A program made the translations under genes and the position numbers. 64,000 nt of DNA. Origin: Hypericum androsaemum. Its lineage: Eukaryota > Streptophyta > Magnoliopsida > Malpighiales > Hypericaceae. The first letter of the stretch is position 1; each line of letters starts with the position of its first letter. The notes under the pieces were generated by a model. That model had not been told where the DNA came from. It saw only the letters and a program-made list of their open reading frames with translations, and made no database searches. The stretch is from assembly GCA_963995505.1 (NCBI GenBank), contig OZ023192.1, positions 2,138,001 to 2,202,000 on the forward strand. Direction: 5' to 3'. Positions 35,035-46,523 of the stretch are shown one piece after another.

Positions 35035-37603
35035 GTTCCCTGCATTGTTATATTCATCACAAAGATCGTCTCACAGCCATTGCAACCAAATGGACGTGCG
35101 ATGAATTACGTCGCTCGGTCTCAAACTCCCGCCGTGTCATCTCCTCCCCGGACCTTCTCCGGAGGTCCTAATTGTATTTATTCATGAATCTTGCGTGCTA
35201 GCATATTAAGTTTTGTGTAAAGAGGAAAAAAATAGAAGAACTACAGAATATGTTGCCTTCAAGAGATCTTGGTCACCCTTCTGCCTGTAAATTTGAACCG
35301 AGCAGAAACAAACTTGCAACCTTAATGTCCCTGGAAGAAGAGCACTAGCTATCAACTAGAGCCTATCACCAAGCATTTGATTGATATTGTGAGCTGTTGT
35401 TAATCTGTTATTACCTACGATATAAGTAATTTTAATTCGATTTCCAAGCTAACGAATGTCCGAATATCAAGTAGTTTCAATTTGGAATGCAAATAAGGAC
35501 TAGATATTGAAGATTCAGTGTTCAAGTTGTAGAATAGTTGGTCAAATCACAATCCTATGTTATCTATAATCTGAGCAGTGTTCGAATTGTATAAATTTAC
35601 CAAATTACAGATGCCCTTAATTATTTGGAATTTTCAGAGTCTGGGCAGGATACTATGTGATACAAACAAAAAAAATAACAAGAAAGTGCATTTTTAAAGT
35701 AAAATTTTGTATTCAAAAATTGAACCATCAACCACCGTTAAATCATGCTATGCCTGTGCCGCGAACCTAAATGCCCTGACACAAGGTAAGTGCTTTTAAG
35801 CAACTAAACATTTATGCAAGTTCAAGGAATCAAGGTTCATTATATGTACGGATCAAGAACTTCAATTTGCTAGGTAGTTATATGTCCTCCTGCTAAGCCC
35901 TTCGAATATTTAATTTTTTTGGAATAATTGTACTAAAACTATTTTTCTCGAACAAAGAATTACCATATTCAAATGAGTGAGTTGATTCTGAATTTTACAA
36001 TCCAAAAGCCTCATTGAGAGCGAGAGCCTATAGGTAGACCAAATTTCTCATGGAAAGAGCCTTATTAGGAGAATAAAATCTATGATATCCATGAGATGCT
36101 TTATGCTTTGAGACATGGTTTTTTAAATAAATTTTTATATCAATATTACACGTATCATAAATTGAACTCTATATTTTCGTCAAATTTTATATCATCGCTG
36201 CGGGCCCTGTATATACTAGCTATAGGAAGTTAATTTATTCTCAGACTCCTCTTTTAATCTAAACAAAGGTTTAGTCTTTGGGCTTCTTTGACCCAAAATG
36301 GACGTACAAGCCCATTATACTACTATACGGATGAGTGGTTCTTGTAGGGTCCAACAAAAGTCCATCAATCCACCACCTTAAATTTTGAATTATACATGAA
36401 ATTTTAATATATAATATCGCCCAAATGTGAAAAGTAACAAAACTGTGCTACACATATTACAAAGTGAAAAATATATCGCGGTGTCAACATCTCGTGGTCT
36501 AATTTTTTTTTTCCATCATTGCAAAATCTAGAATAGGATATTTTCTACATGAATTACTTACTACATTAGGCATTTACGTTCACATTCTAGTCGGTCCCTT
36601 TAAAAAAATTCAATTGGGTCCAATAAAAATACAATAAATAATTGGACAAAAGGAGCCGTACACCAGCAGCTTGTACCTGATGTATATTGTTAAAGAGTAC
36701 ATATGAAATGACTTGAAGTATCAATGATATTACACGTTCCAGCCTGGACATATGGGTTTTGCCTGTTCCTGGATGGACACTTCCCATTAATGCACATTGG
36801 CTAAGTCCATTTAATAAGGAGAAACGACGATAAGGATCCAAAGAAGCAAGAAATCAGCGACATAGGACTTTCAAAATTCCCACCAGATTTAACATGTACT
36901 AATCGATACAGTAGTATCCAAATATCAATTCGTCAAAATAAAAAAAATAGCGAGATGACAATCTTTAGGCCCTAAATTGGCCCTCAACTCATAGGGATTT
37001 TTGTTTTTGTCAATAGAGCACATTAGAATACTTATTACAATTACAAACTTATCTATTGCAATTAGGGATATCGATAGGTAGAGAACCTATATATACTCTA
37101 GTTTGTAGAACCTATACTCTACCTTTGAATCTAGCGAATTTTTATTATTGGACTCGTACCTTTACATATAGTTTACGGTGTCAGACCCTTGAACAGTTTA
37201 CGATTGATAACTTTTTCATGTAAAATTTCAATATTACATATAAAAATCAGGTAAATTTCATACATTCCATACATCACATATACATATTCAATAAAAAAAT
37301 TACAAGTAAGATCAAATTTTGCGATATAAATTTGATGATAAAAAAATAAGATCTCAAATTTAGAAAATATATATAATGAATAAAAAAGTAGGGTAGGGTC
37401 CAAAGTAAGGTCTAAAATAAGATTCATATTCTACCATAAATCCTACCACTAAAAGTGGACCCATATCTAGCTAAGGCGAGTCAAAGTCAACACACCCTAA
37501 ATGCATAGGGTAAATGTAGAGTTCGACCCTTGTCAAAGTACTCCTCCACAAAATGGAAATGTTTTTGACATTTTACTTGTAAAAAAATTGGAATGTTACT
37601 TGA
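35035..37603. other. Intergenic DNA
   Basis: 3' UTR of the GPI-protein gene, then about 2.3 kb of AT-rich DNA. A minus-strand frame at 36587-36841 is probably repeat-derived. No gene supported. Confidence 0.5.
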
Positions 37604-37944
37604 TGTTAGGATTTTTCCGAGAAATCTAACTAGAATAGAACTTTAATTCTTAGCATATTGGGCTTCTCCTCTATAAATAAGAGAGTAGAGGTTATGAGTT
37701 CTTTGGTCTTGACTTAATTGACCATGCTAGTATATGCAGAGATTTAGGCTCGAGATGTATTGCTCGCATATGGCTTATGTACCATGTATCTCCACATAAT
37801 ATAGTGATGATCGTCTCGTCCTCTTGGATGTAGGTCAATTGACCGAATCACGTAATATTGTGTATCCTTTATTCTTCTTATCTTTCGCTACAATTTGTTA
37901 TGGGTGTTCTACATATCCGTGTTTATGCTTGCGATTCCGTAACA
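37604..37944 (+). mobile_element. Small solo LTR (341 bp)
   Basis: TGTTAGGATT...TTCCGTAACA with the perfect duplication CTTGA on both sides (37599-37603, 37945-37949). It contains CTCTATAAATAAG (TATA box at about 37672). No internal region is present. The size fits a Copia LTR. Confidence 0.88.
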
Positions 37945-37949
37945 CTTGA

Positions 37950-38755
37950 AATGTTTACTTCAAAGGTAACGAGAGAAATGTTTATGTATTTTTCTTGGAG
38001 ATTAAAATATGTATGTACTGGGTGACATGTTGTAGTCAGCACAAACATATGAGAACGGTTGACATTTGACAATGTGCGAAGGGGTACGCATCAAGTTCCG
38101 TTTCCACTCGGAAAAAAAAAATCATGAAAAGTCATTTGGCCTAACGGCACGAAGTATTGAAAGATTTGACGGATACGTAAATTTTATCTTTTAGAAAAAA
38201 TAAAGGGATCGAAGGCAATCGACATTTCGAAATTTTAGAATTTAATTTAAATTTAAATTTTTATGAAAACTCAAATTCTGATATGTAAAGAAAGTATTCA
38301 GTATCAGATTTTTTTACAGAAATATTATAATATCTTTCTGCAAAGTTTGACCGTTGCTGATATTGGAAGGTTATAGGAAAAGCATAATAGGTTTGTAATT
38401 TAATCAAATGTCTTGAGTTTGAGTTATTAGATACGAGAAAATTTTGCTATTCTTTACTATTCATCTCGAACATAATATAATTTAGATAATTCAGAAAAGA
38501 GGTCGTTTCAGCTAAAAAAGTAAAAGAAAAACTTTCTATTAGGATTGCATTCAACCAAACTTGAAAATTTGAGATAAAACCTCAACTCAAAAGGCAAAAA
38601 TAACTCCACTAAGCCGAAGCATCCTTTCCAATTTTCTTCTTCACTTGAGAATCAAAGAAGAGGGTGGTCTTGAGGAGGGCATGATACGAATCGCAAAGCA
38701 ATGAATCGCATTGACATGGAGGATAGCGGAGCTGGTCATCATCACCAACTAGTGA
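37950..38755. other. Intergenic DNA
   Basis: AT-rich, with a SINE-like AAAAGTCATTTGG...CCTAACGG segment at about 38128-38200. No gene seen. Confidence 0.4.
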
Positions 38756-39055
38756 TCAGTAGAACACAGGGCAAGGGAGGCGTCCATTGGCCTTTCCACG
38801 GCCAAAAAGGCTGGAAACTTGCTTAGAAACTCTGGCTCTGGCTGAAGATATACTCAACAACATACTCTTCCTCAACCTCTTCAGTTTCCTCCCAATCTTC
38901 ACCTTCAACCTGCACAATCTGATCCGTATAAAGGAAGCTCTCCTCGGACGAAGATCCGATCGTTGCAGTACCTTGTAGATCAAGAACTGAGCTCTCCTAT
39001 GGAGGATCTCTTCTGGGTCCTCGTTGTCCAATTTGGAGTAGCCATGTGATGCCAT
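38756..39055 (-). CDS. Small basic protein of unknown function (99 aa)
   Basis: Single exon from ATG 39053-39055. The first half is mixed (GYSKLDNEDPEEILHRRAQF), then strongly basic and probably helical: RIRLCRLKVKIGRKLKRLRK, SARARVSKQ; the end is GRLPCPVFY. It resembles short plant proteins with a KIGRKLKRLRKS core, for which I know no function. The basic patches could target nucleus or nucleolus or bind nucleic acid or membranes (inference). A TATA box and CT-rich leader lie at a sensible distance upstream, which favours a real gene. Confidence 0.7.
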   Translation of the reverse strand: MASHGYSKLDNEDPEEILHRRAQFLIYKVLQRSDLRPRRASFIRIRLCRLKVKIGRKLKRLRKSMLLSISSARARVSKQVSSLFGRGKANGRLPCPVFY

Positions 39056-39148
39056 TATTAGAGAGAGAGATTTGGGTTACTACTAGGGAGCTGTAGGGGA
39101 AAAATGGGAGTGGAAGTGCAAGTTCAAGGGATAGTGTACATGTAGGGG

Positions 39149-39156
39149 TATTTATA
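39149..39156 (-). promoter_or_regulatory. TATA box of the 99-aa protein gene
   Basis: TATAAATA on the minus strand, about 95 bp upstream of the ATG, followed by a pyrimidine-rich leader. Confidence 0.65.
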
Positions 39157-39664
39157 GGAGAATAGTTTAAGAGGTGGAGTGAGAAAGAAAATTTTACGAT
39201 GTTCCATACACAAGTATGATTTAATATAATTAATAATTATGATTTTCATCACTTAAAAAATATGGATGGTTGATCTTATAGGTTCAGTTTCTCTCTATTA
39301 GGTTTTATTGAAATATAAATGTCGAACTGTTATGAATGTGAGGTCATGTGGTGATGAAGCAGTGCATGTGGGACTAATGTGAGGGTTGAAAAATAATTGG
39401 AATTAATTATGGAGGGTTGTTCTAGCTGTGTACTTGCATAAATTGATTGAATATAAAAAATTTCAGATTATTTCAGTTGATAATTATATTTGAGGACAGC
39501 TTCCGGTGCAGGCTGCTGAAGCCACTGGATACATTTATTTATTGGATTCAACTCCCAATCCTTCGCGTGAATAAATTAAATTAGCTGGAGCAAGTAGAAA
39601 CCAAATGGAGTTTCATCTAATTTTATATATTAATGAACAATTTAGCGGTAGGTAGGAGTGGAAA
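39157..39664. other. Intergenic DNA
   Basis: AT-rich upstream region. No gene seen. Confidence 0.5.
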
Positions 39665-39977
39665 TTAAAAGTTGAGAAAAGTTCACTTAAGTACCCTGTG
39701 GTATCACGAAAAATCAAGTCAGTATCCTGTGGTATAAAACGTATCAATTGAGTCAAACTTATTCCAATTAAAATCAATTAGAGGCCCAGGCAGCTGCCCG
39801 AATACTACCCGTCTTGCCCGAACCCTGCCCTGCCACGTGGACCAGCCACATCAGCTTTCTCTGATGATGTGGCTGCCATGTGTACACCCACATCTCTCTC
39901 CTCTTCCCCCTCTCTTCTTCTTCTTCCCCCCTCTCTCTTCCCTCATTTTCTCTTGCAGACAACCAAAGAGGAGGGGA

Positions 39978-40253
39978 CCAAAGCTCGTAGGGCTCGTTAA
40001 TGGTGATGACCGCACCAACTCCAAGCTGCTTCAATCGCGGGACGTCCTTCGGAAATGGCACCGCACCAATCAATAGATACTTGAAAAAAAAAATCTCAGG
40101 CCCTAACGAAACCCTAAACAAGCACAAATTTTATTGGAGAACCACCGCCAACTTCGCCTCCACCCTCCTCTTCCCCGCCGTTACCATCTACTTCCCACCG
40201 ACGACGTCGTCTTCGCTGTGGCCCTCCGCTTCCTCCAATTCCTCAATCTTCGT
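39978..40253 (-). pseudogene. Captured fragment of a PTPMT1/DSP8-type phosphatase gene
   Basis: On the minus strand, 39980-40085 encodes YLLIGAVPFPKDVPRLKQLG then VGAVITINEPYEL, matching the LLLGAVPFPSDVPRLKQL...NEPYE region just before the catalytic domain of plant phosphatidylglycerophosphate phosphatases. About 150 bp upstream (40190-40250), KIEELEEAEGHSEDDVV resembles the start of the same protein, but with ACG where the initiator ATG would be and a TAG soon after. The catalytic CX5R loop is absent. It is a transduplicated 5' part of the gene and cannot encode an enzyme. Confidence 0.65.
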
Positions 40254-40661
40254 TCCTCTTTTATTTTATAGAGAGATTGTTGGCCACAGAGGAGGAGGGT
40301 TGGTGTTCCATTGGCCATTTCTTGGATGATGCCATCGAGGGTTTCAGAAAAATGATTGGGCTCCCGATGATCCAATTCCTCAGTTTGTCCTGTGTCCGAA
40401 TCGAGATCGAGGTAACCGCTGAGAGTAGGGTTTTTAGCACCTGGAGCTCGATCCCGTCGTTGTTGAGCTTGGCGTCGGGGCTCACACCGGGTTCCGCCTC
40501 TCCGCGGAGGTACCCATCTCGGAGCAGAAATGATGCCATTGTCGTCGGTGAGGCTAAGGCGGTGACGAGGCGTGGCCGAGCTAGCGAGAGATGGCACAGT
40601 GAGAAGTTGTTGGAGGTGGTGGTCTCTCCTCCTTTATCTATCTCTTTTTTATTTTCATGGA

Positions 40662-40712
40662 AGAAGAAGAAGAAGAAGAAGAAGAAGAAGAAGAAGAAGA
40701 AGAAGAAGAAGA
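40662..40712 (+). repeat. GAA microsatellite
   Basis: About 16 GAA/AAG triplets inside the Pack-MULE, with a CTT-rich counterpart near 39900-39940 in the other arm. Confidence 0.85.
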
Positions 40713-40943
40713 GAGGAGAAAATGAGGGAGGACTGCCACGTCATCAGTGAAAGCTGACATGGCTGGTCCACATGGCAGGGCAGGGTTCGGGCAAGACGGG
40801 TAGTATTCGGGCAGCTGCCCAGGCCTCTAATTAATTTTAATTGGAATAAGTTTGACTCAATTAATACGTTTTAAACCACATGGTACTGACTTGATTTTTC
40901 GTGATACCACAGGATACTTAAGTGAACTTTTCTCTTAAAAGTA

Positions 40944-41639
40944 TGATTAATGAGGTTAGCATAATTAAACCTCGCGTGTATCTTATAATTTATTATTGCG
41001 TATAAAATGCGGCTACCAATTTTTCATTTTTTTGAATAGTCAATTGCATGTTGTAATATTAATTTTAAAAGTTTGTTATAACACAACTAACACAATTCAG
41101 AAATCAAATGCACATAAAAGAAATCTACGAATCCGTTTTTGTTGTTGCTAGTAGTAAGCATTAGACCAAAATTTCATGCCACAATGAATGATGTGGTATG
41201 CTACGTGAAAGAAATAATAATATGGCGTACATCGTGAATACTACAAAGTACCACCTTAATTATAATTAAATGAGTGTATTTTTTTGTCAATCAAATAAAA
41301 TCTATACTAAGTGGTTAAAAAAATTAGAACAACAAAAAATATTGTGACAAACTGTACATAGCATTAAAGTGAAAATTAAAATTTTTTTCCGGTTTAAAAT
41401 ATTTCTTGATTACAAAGAAAAGTCTAAAGGGAGAAACCATGATTTGATGCTTAAACTAAACCCAAAATTTCCACCGGCTTTGAAGGCATCTTTGAAAAGG
41501 GATTTTTTATTGACGTGGAAACAAATTAAATACAAAAAATAGTCAAACTTGGGTCAACCCAATCGCGAGGAGACAATGGCCAAGGTCCACCTAACCACAT
41601 GTATTTTTTTTAAAGATAAAATTTAAATACAAAAAAAAA
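40944..41639. other. AT-rich intergenic DNA
   Basis: No gene or repeat structure recognised. Confidence 0.5.
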
Positions 41640-41896
41640 TTCAAACTTGGGTCATCTAATGCGAGCAATTCGACATTCCAATTTATCGAAGGTGCCGAAT
41701 TGTTGAGGAAGTCTACCGAGAGCTTACTATCGGACTCGATGATAGTCCTGGCGAAGGGAAATCTCTGCTGGATCAAAGCAGCAACTTCATCAATTGCAAG
41801 AGTCAGCCTCCATTGCCGTAAGGGCCTTTCGTTAGAAGATGAGACCTCTACTAGGCTGCCTGAACGATCTACGCAAATTGCAACACAATTAGTTAA
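41640..41896 (-). pseudogene. RNase H-like (RVT_3) remnant
   Basis: The minus strand encodes CVAICVDRSGSLVEVSSS, LTLAIDEVAALIQQRF, ARTIIESDSKLSVDFLN and SINWNVELLALDD. This fits the plant LINE or host RNase H-like pattern: strand with D, A-E helix, then V.ESD catalytic strand. The second acidic residue sits in IDE and the third in ESD. Only about 85 residues remain, with no start and no RT nearby, so it is a LINE 3' remnant or gene fragment. Family confidence is moderate. Confidence 0.5.
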
Positions 41897-44800
41897 TTAC
41901 ATTATTGTTTTCTGTCTCCAATGAAAAATTACGTTGTTGTCTGTCGCAGGTAGGCCATATGGCATCATGCCAAAGGGGCAAGGGGCGAAAAAGAAAACCT
42001 TTTTTATGCTTTCTTCTTCTCTCTTTTTTCCAAAAGTCTTTTATGCTTTCGTCTGCAGGGAAATGTGCAGCCACAAAAGACTTCAATGAAATGTGCAGCC
42101 AATAAAGACTTCAATGGTGGCTTGTTGCGTTGAATGGATTTTTATAGGATTAAGAATAATCACATTCTCAGTTAGAATTTTCGTATAATAAGACTACAAA
42201 GATTATGCATCATATATCATAATGCACATTTATAAGTAAAAATTCACCACGCTTGCAATGTGATAATCTCAACATATACGTTCATATAAAATTTATAAGA
42301 AGAAGTTTCAAATACCACACATGAGTTACATAGCATGCCCATTTGATATCTTCGTACCCAAGAATCAACAAATTCGACTCCACATTCTTGACAAAACTTT
42401 TGATCGCCAGCACGAACTTTGACTTTGTCACATGCCATGATACGAGAGTCGTGCTAGAAATAACATGCAATGTGATTAACCCACTTTGATACATCCAATG
42501 AAAATCTTAAAATAACGCGTTATTAGATTTTCTACATTTATAATAACCTAACTAAACTAATTTCAACAATTATAATAGCAGTTTGGTCCGTGGAAGATGA
42601 AATATTGCGATTGTTTTTTTTGTGAGAAAATATTGCGCTTGTTTTTGCAGAAGATATGACGATAGATTTGCTTACTATTCTTCGTAGAAAACCTCAACAT
42701 TGATTACATTTCTTGTTTGTATATTTCAAAAAATTCTCATATTTTGTGGTTAAAATCCGGACGAATAAGTAATTTATGTTTGAGTTAAGGTGACAAATCT
42801 CTTCCAACCAATATTTAATATTTTTATTTTTTCAAAGATTTTAATTCGTAACCTTAATACACTCATCCCATTAATAATATCAAAGGATAATGGATTAGGT
42901 TCCTTGCAGATGATCGATGACACCATTTTTAGATTAATGTCTCCAACTACTACGGATGCGATGGCCTCGTAATTTAATATAATTATATCAAATACCATAT
43001 GGTACAATTAATACGTATGCGTTGGCATTTAGAGGTGGAGGTGATTTGATTTTTTCCCACTATTATATACCAAATTTAGTGGATTTTTCTTAAAATCATT
43101 TCGTGTTAGTTGCACTTGTGCACGTTCTTTTATAGAAACCTCCACTGAATATATACTGCCGTACCGACATTTCGGCTTCACAAATTCGAATCCTGAGAAT
43201 AACAATACTAAAATTTAGTAGATGATTTTGTTGCTACATAAAATAAAATTTTGCTCCCCTTCAACATAGATTAATAGATTAGCTGATTTATTAGTTTTTT
43301 GGATACTACGAGGACATGTATGATGATGACACCGATCCAACCCCATAGGAGAGGAACTGACCTTAAATGGAGTTTACTCTTTCAATTATCTATTCTATTT
43401 TCTACAATCAAATTTGAGTCTTTATTTAAAAAAATCGTATATCTTGTATTGAATTTTTTGGTTGCCTATTGAATTTTATAGCAACCCATAAAGAAAGCTA
43501 TATTTGATATGTCTCTTCCTTCAAAAAGAAAATTTTAACGAGTAAAAATTGTTCTAACTTAAACATAAGTCTCGAGTTCAAATAATTGATAAGGTAGCAC
43601 GGGCCCAAATACGAACCCATTGTCCGAAATTTATGGGCTTCTTTAAGCCCAATATCCTCGTCCAGGCCCAAACGTACGCCCACCCATCTTCCTCTGCTCG
43701 CGCCAACTTCGGACAATTGGGAGGAAATAAATAGGGAGAAAGACCACGCGGAAAAAAAAAGTGTAAAAAGGGAAAAAGTGAGTCCCTTTGAGGATACCCT
43801 TTTAGGTGTAATCGCATCTAGGTACGTAAAGTTCTGATCTTTTGATCTCTTTTAATATTTTTTTAAATTAATTCCGTGTATTCTTATTTTCCACCTTTTT
43901 TCTATGTTAATTTTGATGAGAATAAATATATTTCTTGTTAATTATGTGTGGGAATTTTGATGTAGTATAGGGGGCAGAGGGGTTACTCTTGAATCTTGAT
44001 TAATATTCAAGAGTTAGTGACTGGAAATGAAGCAACTTTATGGGTTTCTCTTGCTTGTTTTGGGGTGGGGTAATCTTGATCAGAGCTTGGAACAGGGATC
44101 GGCCGCGGTGCAATGCGCATTGTACTTCTCGAGATGAAACGATACCTGCGAGTGGTGATTCGGGGGACCGCTTAGGCTGTTGAGTTGTTTAGAGTTGATT
44201 CGGCAGCTGGTTTTGCTGCTAGGTCGTTGTTTGCTGATTCGACGTGCAATGCAGCTTGTTCTATCTGCTTGATTTGTGTTGTAGGCGTGGTGTTGGCATG
44301 TAGATTGGAAATTGTGGTACTCGGTGAGAGTTGCAATGTGCATTGCTGTTCTTGTGATGATACTTGCAAGTGGTGATAGGTACAAGATTGTGTTGTTGTG
44401 ACTTTTGCGGAGGTCGCTGTTGTTTGTAGGTTCAGAAAGACAGAAGACGCGTTTTTAAGATGCTTTGATGGTTGGTAGGTACAAGATAGTGTTGTTGTGA
44501 GTTTTGTGGAAGAAGCTTGTTGCCCAAAGATGAGAGCTTGCCATGATTGACCTTTTTGCAGTTTTTAGTGACCAGCTACGGTTAATTCATTGGTGAATTA
44601 GAGAATTCGGTGATGGAGTGATTGTTAGTTCTTAAAATGCGTCCAAGCGAACCCTGCTTCAAGCTGAGATTCTATGCAATATTTTGAATATGGTAGCGTG
44701 AACATATATTCTTTCTAGTTTGGATTTGGTTTTAGTTGGTCTGAAGATTGAAAATTGGGAATGCTGAATGACAAAGTAATAGCAAATAGACATACCACGA

Positions 44801-45214
44801 AGGAATAATGCTAATGAAGATGCTGCAAATCTCTTTCTATCTCGCTCCCTATCTTGTGATCGTACTTTCTTGCAATGCCCCACATGAGATCAGACTACTT
44901 TGCTTCTTACTGAGTTGCTACATGTTCCTTGGTAGAAAACTGTAATCGCACCAATTTTCGTCTGGTAAAAATGACACATCTATTTGTTTAGGATGATATT
45001 GGGGATCCTCTGGGATGGCTTTTCTCGGATCAGAAACATCAATGCTATTTATGGTCGAATTATAGTTTTTTTTTTCCAACCCAAGACAGTACCAAATCTT
45101 CATGACACCTTTGGCAATCAAAATTCTAACATATGCAATAAGGTAGCTCACACTTTTTCTTTGTTGCTTTCAGAAGAATATTTGAAGATCAGCAAGTCTT
45201 TTCTATTGTGCTTC
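41897..45214. other. Intergenic DNA and 5' region of the AT-hook gene
   Basis: A short tandem duplication (AATGTGCAGCCA...AAAGACTTCAATG, near 42062-42115), reverse-strand copies of the dispersed LTR-like repeat (42440-42560) and a SINE-like copy (42765-42950) are present. From about 43800 the DNA is probably 5' UTR and intron of the AT-hook gene, whose coding exon is preceded by a TTTCAG acceptor at 45172. No other gene supported. Confidence 0.5.
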
Positions 45215-46523
45215 ATGGAGCCACAGATTCCAGGAATTTCTTCTTCTCCACTAGGCTCTCCTATGAAGCGCAAGCGTGGAAGGCCACGCAAGGATGAAAA
45301 CTTAGTACATGGTGAACCAGTACCTCCAATGTCTGAATCTGAGCACATAAAGAAAGCCAAGCCGGATGCAGGTCCTTCCGTTGCTGGTGGAGATGGCATG
45401 GTCGGCCAGGTTGTCCGAGGTGTCATAGATGGTAAATTTGATGCAGGATATCTCATCAAGGTTAAGGTAGGTGACACCGATACCCATCTGAGGGGTGTTG
45501 TATTTCTACCAGGGCGATATGTTCCAGTGACAGCTGCAAATGATTTGGCTCCATCAGCCAAAATGTATCTAAGAACAGATATACCAATACCGGTTCCAAA
45601 CTTCCAAAATCAGCAACACCAGTTTGCACCTTCAGCGGGCCAACTATATAAACCACCTGTTGAGGACAAAATTTTAATGCCCACATTTCAGGGACATGGT
45701 GTACCTCGCATTGCAGTCACGGGGGATAAACAATCCGCTTCCGTAATTCCGCCTTTGATGAGTAATCTCCTGACAAGCACGAACACTCTTTTCTTGGAAG
45801 GGACAGGTGAGCAACTAAAGCATATGGTGTCAGGAATGGAGACTCTATCTGCTTCTATTAGGGCGACGACACAAGATAAAGCTGCTGAAGACAACAAAGC
45901 CTTGCAAGCATACCAACATCTGCCATGCGTTGAGACTTTGCTTCAATCCAAACCTTCATCAGGAAGTCTGGCCATCACGCAGAAAGTAGCTGACCCCGGC
46001 GAAACAAAGTGTCCTACCTTTGATCAGAGTCAAATTCAGGTAACTACGTACATTCATACATGGTTAGAAATTATTTGGATTAACTAACTCAATTAGGAAA
46101 CAGGCTTCCTCTGTCGAGATTGGAGCATCCGAACCTGCTCCAAAGATTGTGAATGCAGACACCATATCCGAACCAAATGGAAGGCCAATGGTTAATGCTT
46201 TTCAATTGACTGGAGCGAAGACACAGGGCGAAGTTAGAACAGAACTAAATCTTGCTGCTGAAGGTTCACTGCTCCAAGGAATAGTGCCATCTGAATTCTG
46301 CGGAACATCTGGCGCAGCAATAGCGAAGGAAGGCTTAGATACCAAACCACTGACCAGCTCAGCAGCAACGATGTCGGAAACACAAGCTGTGTTGTTATCC
46401 GAGCCTCCACATGACAAATTTCTTCTTTCCAAGGCCTCGGAACCTGGACGATACAGCTCGTCGGGTGCTGCCACAACCAAGGATGGAGACATCATCAATG
46501 CCATTCACCCAACAGAATCCTAG
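45215..46523 (+). CDS. AT-hook protein (At5g54930-like)
   Basis: Two coding exons, 45215-46039 and 46104-46523, in phase 0; about 414 residues. One AT-hook near residues 18-28 (KRKRGRPRKDE) should bind the minor groove of AT-rich DNA. A conserved block follows at about 65-115: VGQVVRGVIDGKFDAGYLI, KVGDTDTHLRGVVFLPGRYV. This arrangement, a single N-terminal AT-hook plus the GxxDTxxRGVVFxPGR domain, is that of plant AT-hook proteins such as At5g54930, probably nuclear; their targets are unknown to me. The rest is low-complexity Ser/Pro/Thr-rich. The ATG at 45215 is the first one shortly after the AG acceptor. The 64-nt intron is unusually short; an acceptor at 46096 would put exon 2 out of frame, so 46103 was chosen. 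Confidence 0.82.

Larger units (their letters stand above)
39674..40934. mobile_element. Pack-MULE with ~210-bp terminal inverted repeats
   Basis: Left arm 39674 to about 39885 (GAGAAAAGTTCACTTAAG...) and right arm about 40727-40934 (...CTTAAGTGAACTTTTCTC) are near-perfect inverted copies. The flanking 9-mers TTAAAAGTT (39665-39673) and TTAAAAGTA (40935-40943) match at 8 positions, the Mutator-type length. The arms share the GGGCAGCTGCC palindrome, CTGCCCGAA words and the ACCCTGTGGTAT-type end with the element at 3301-3949, so both belong to one family. The ~840-bp core includes a phosphatase gene fragment (39978-40253) and a second GC-rich gene-like segment at about 40270-40610 that I could not identify. 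No transposase is present. Confidence 0.85.

Noticed and set aside
36587..36841. 84-codon minus-strand frame with PGTGKTH (P-loop-like)
   Set aside because: The P-loop match is isolated and the remainder resembles AT-rich repeat DNA; no kinase or ATPase motifs follow.
40277..40757. Plus-strand frame of 157 codons ending in poly-Lys
   Set aside because: It runs through Pack-MULE cargo and the GAA microsatellite; not a plausible gene.
42244..42438. Minus-strand frame with four Cys (FCQEC...LCNSC) like a zinc finger
   Set aside because: Only 64 codons, within dispersed-repeat DNA, with no flanking domain; possible chance arrangement.
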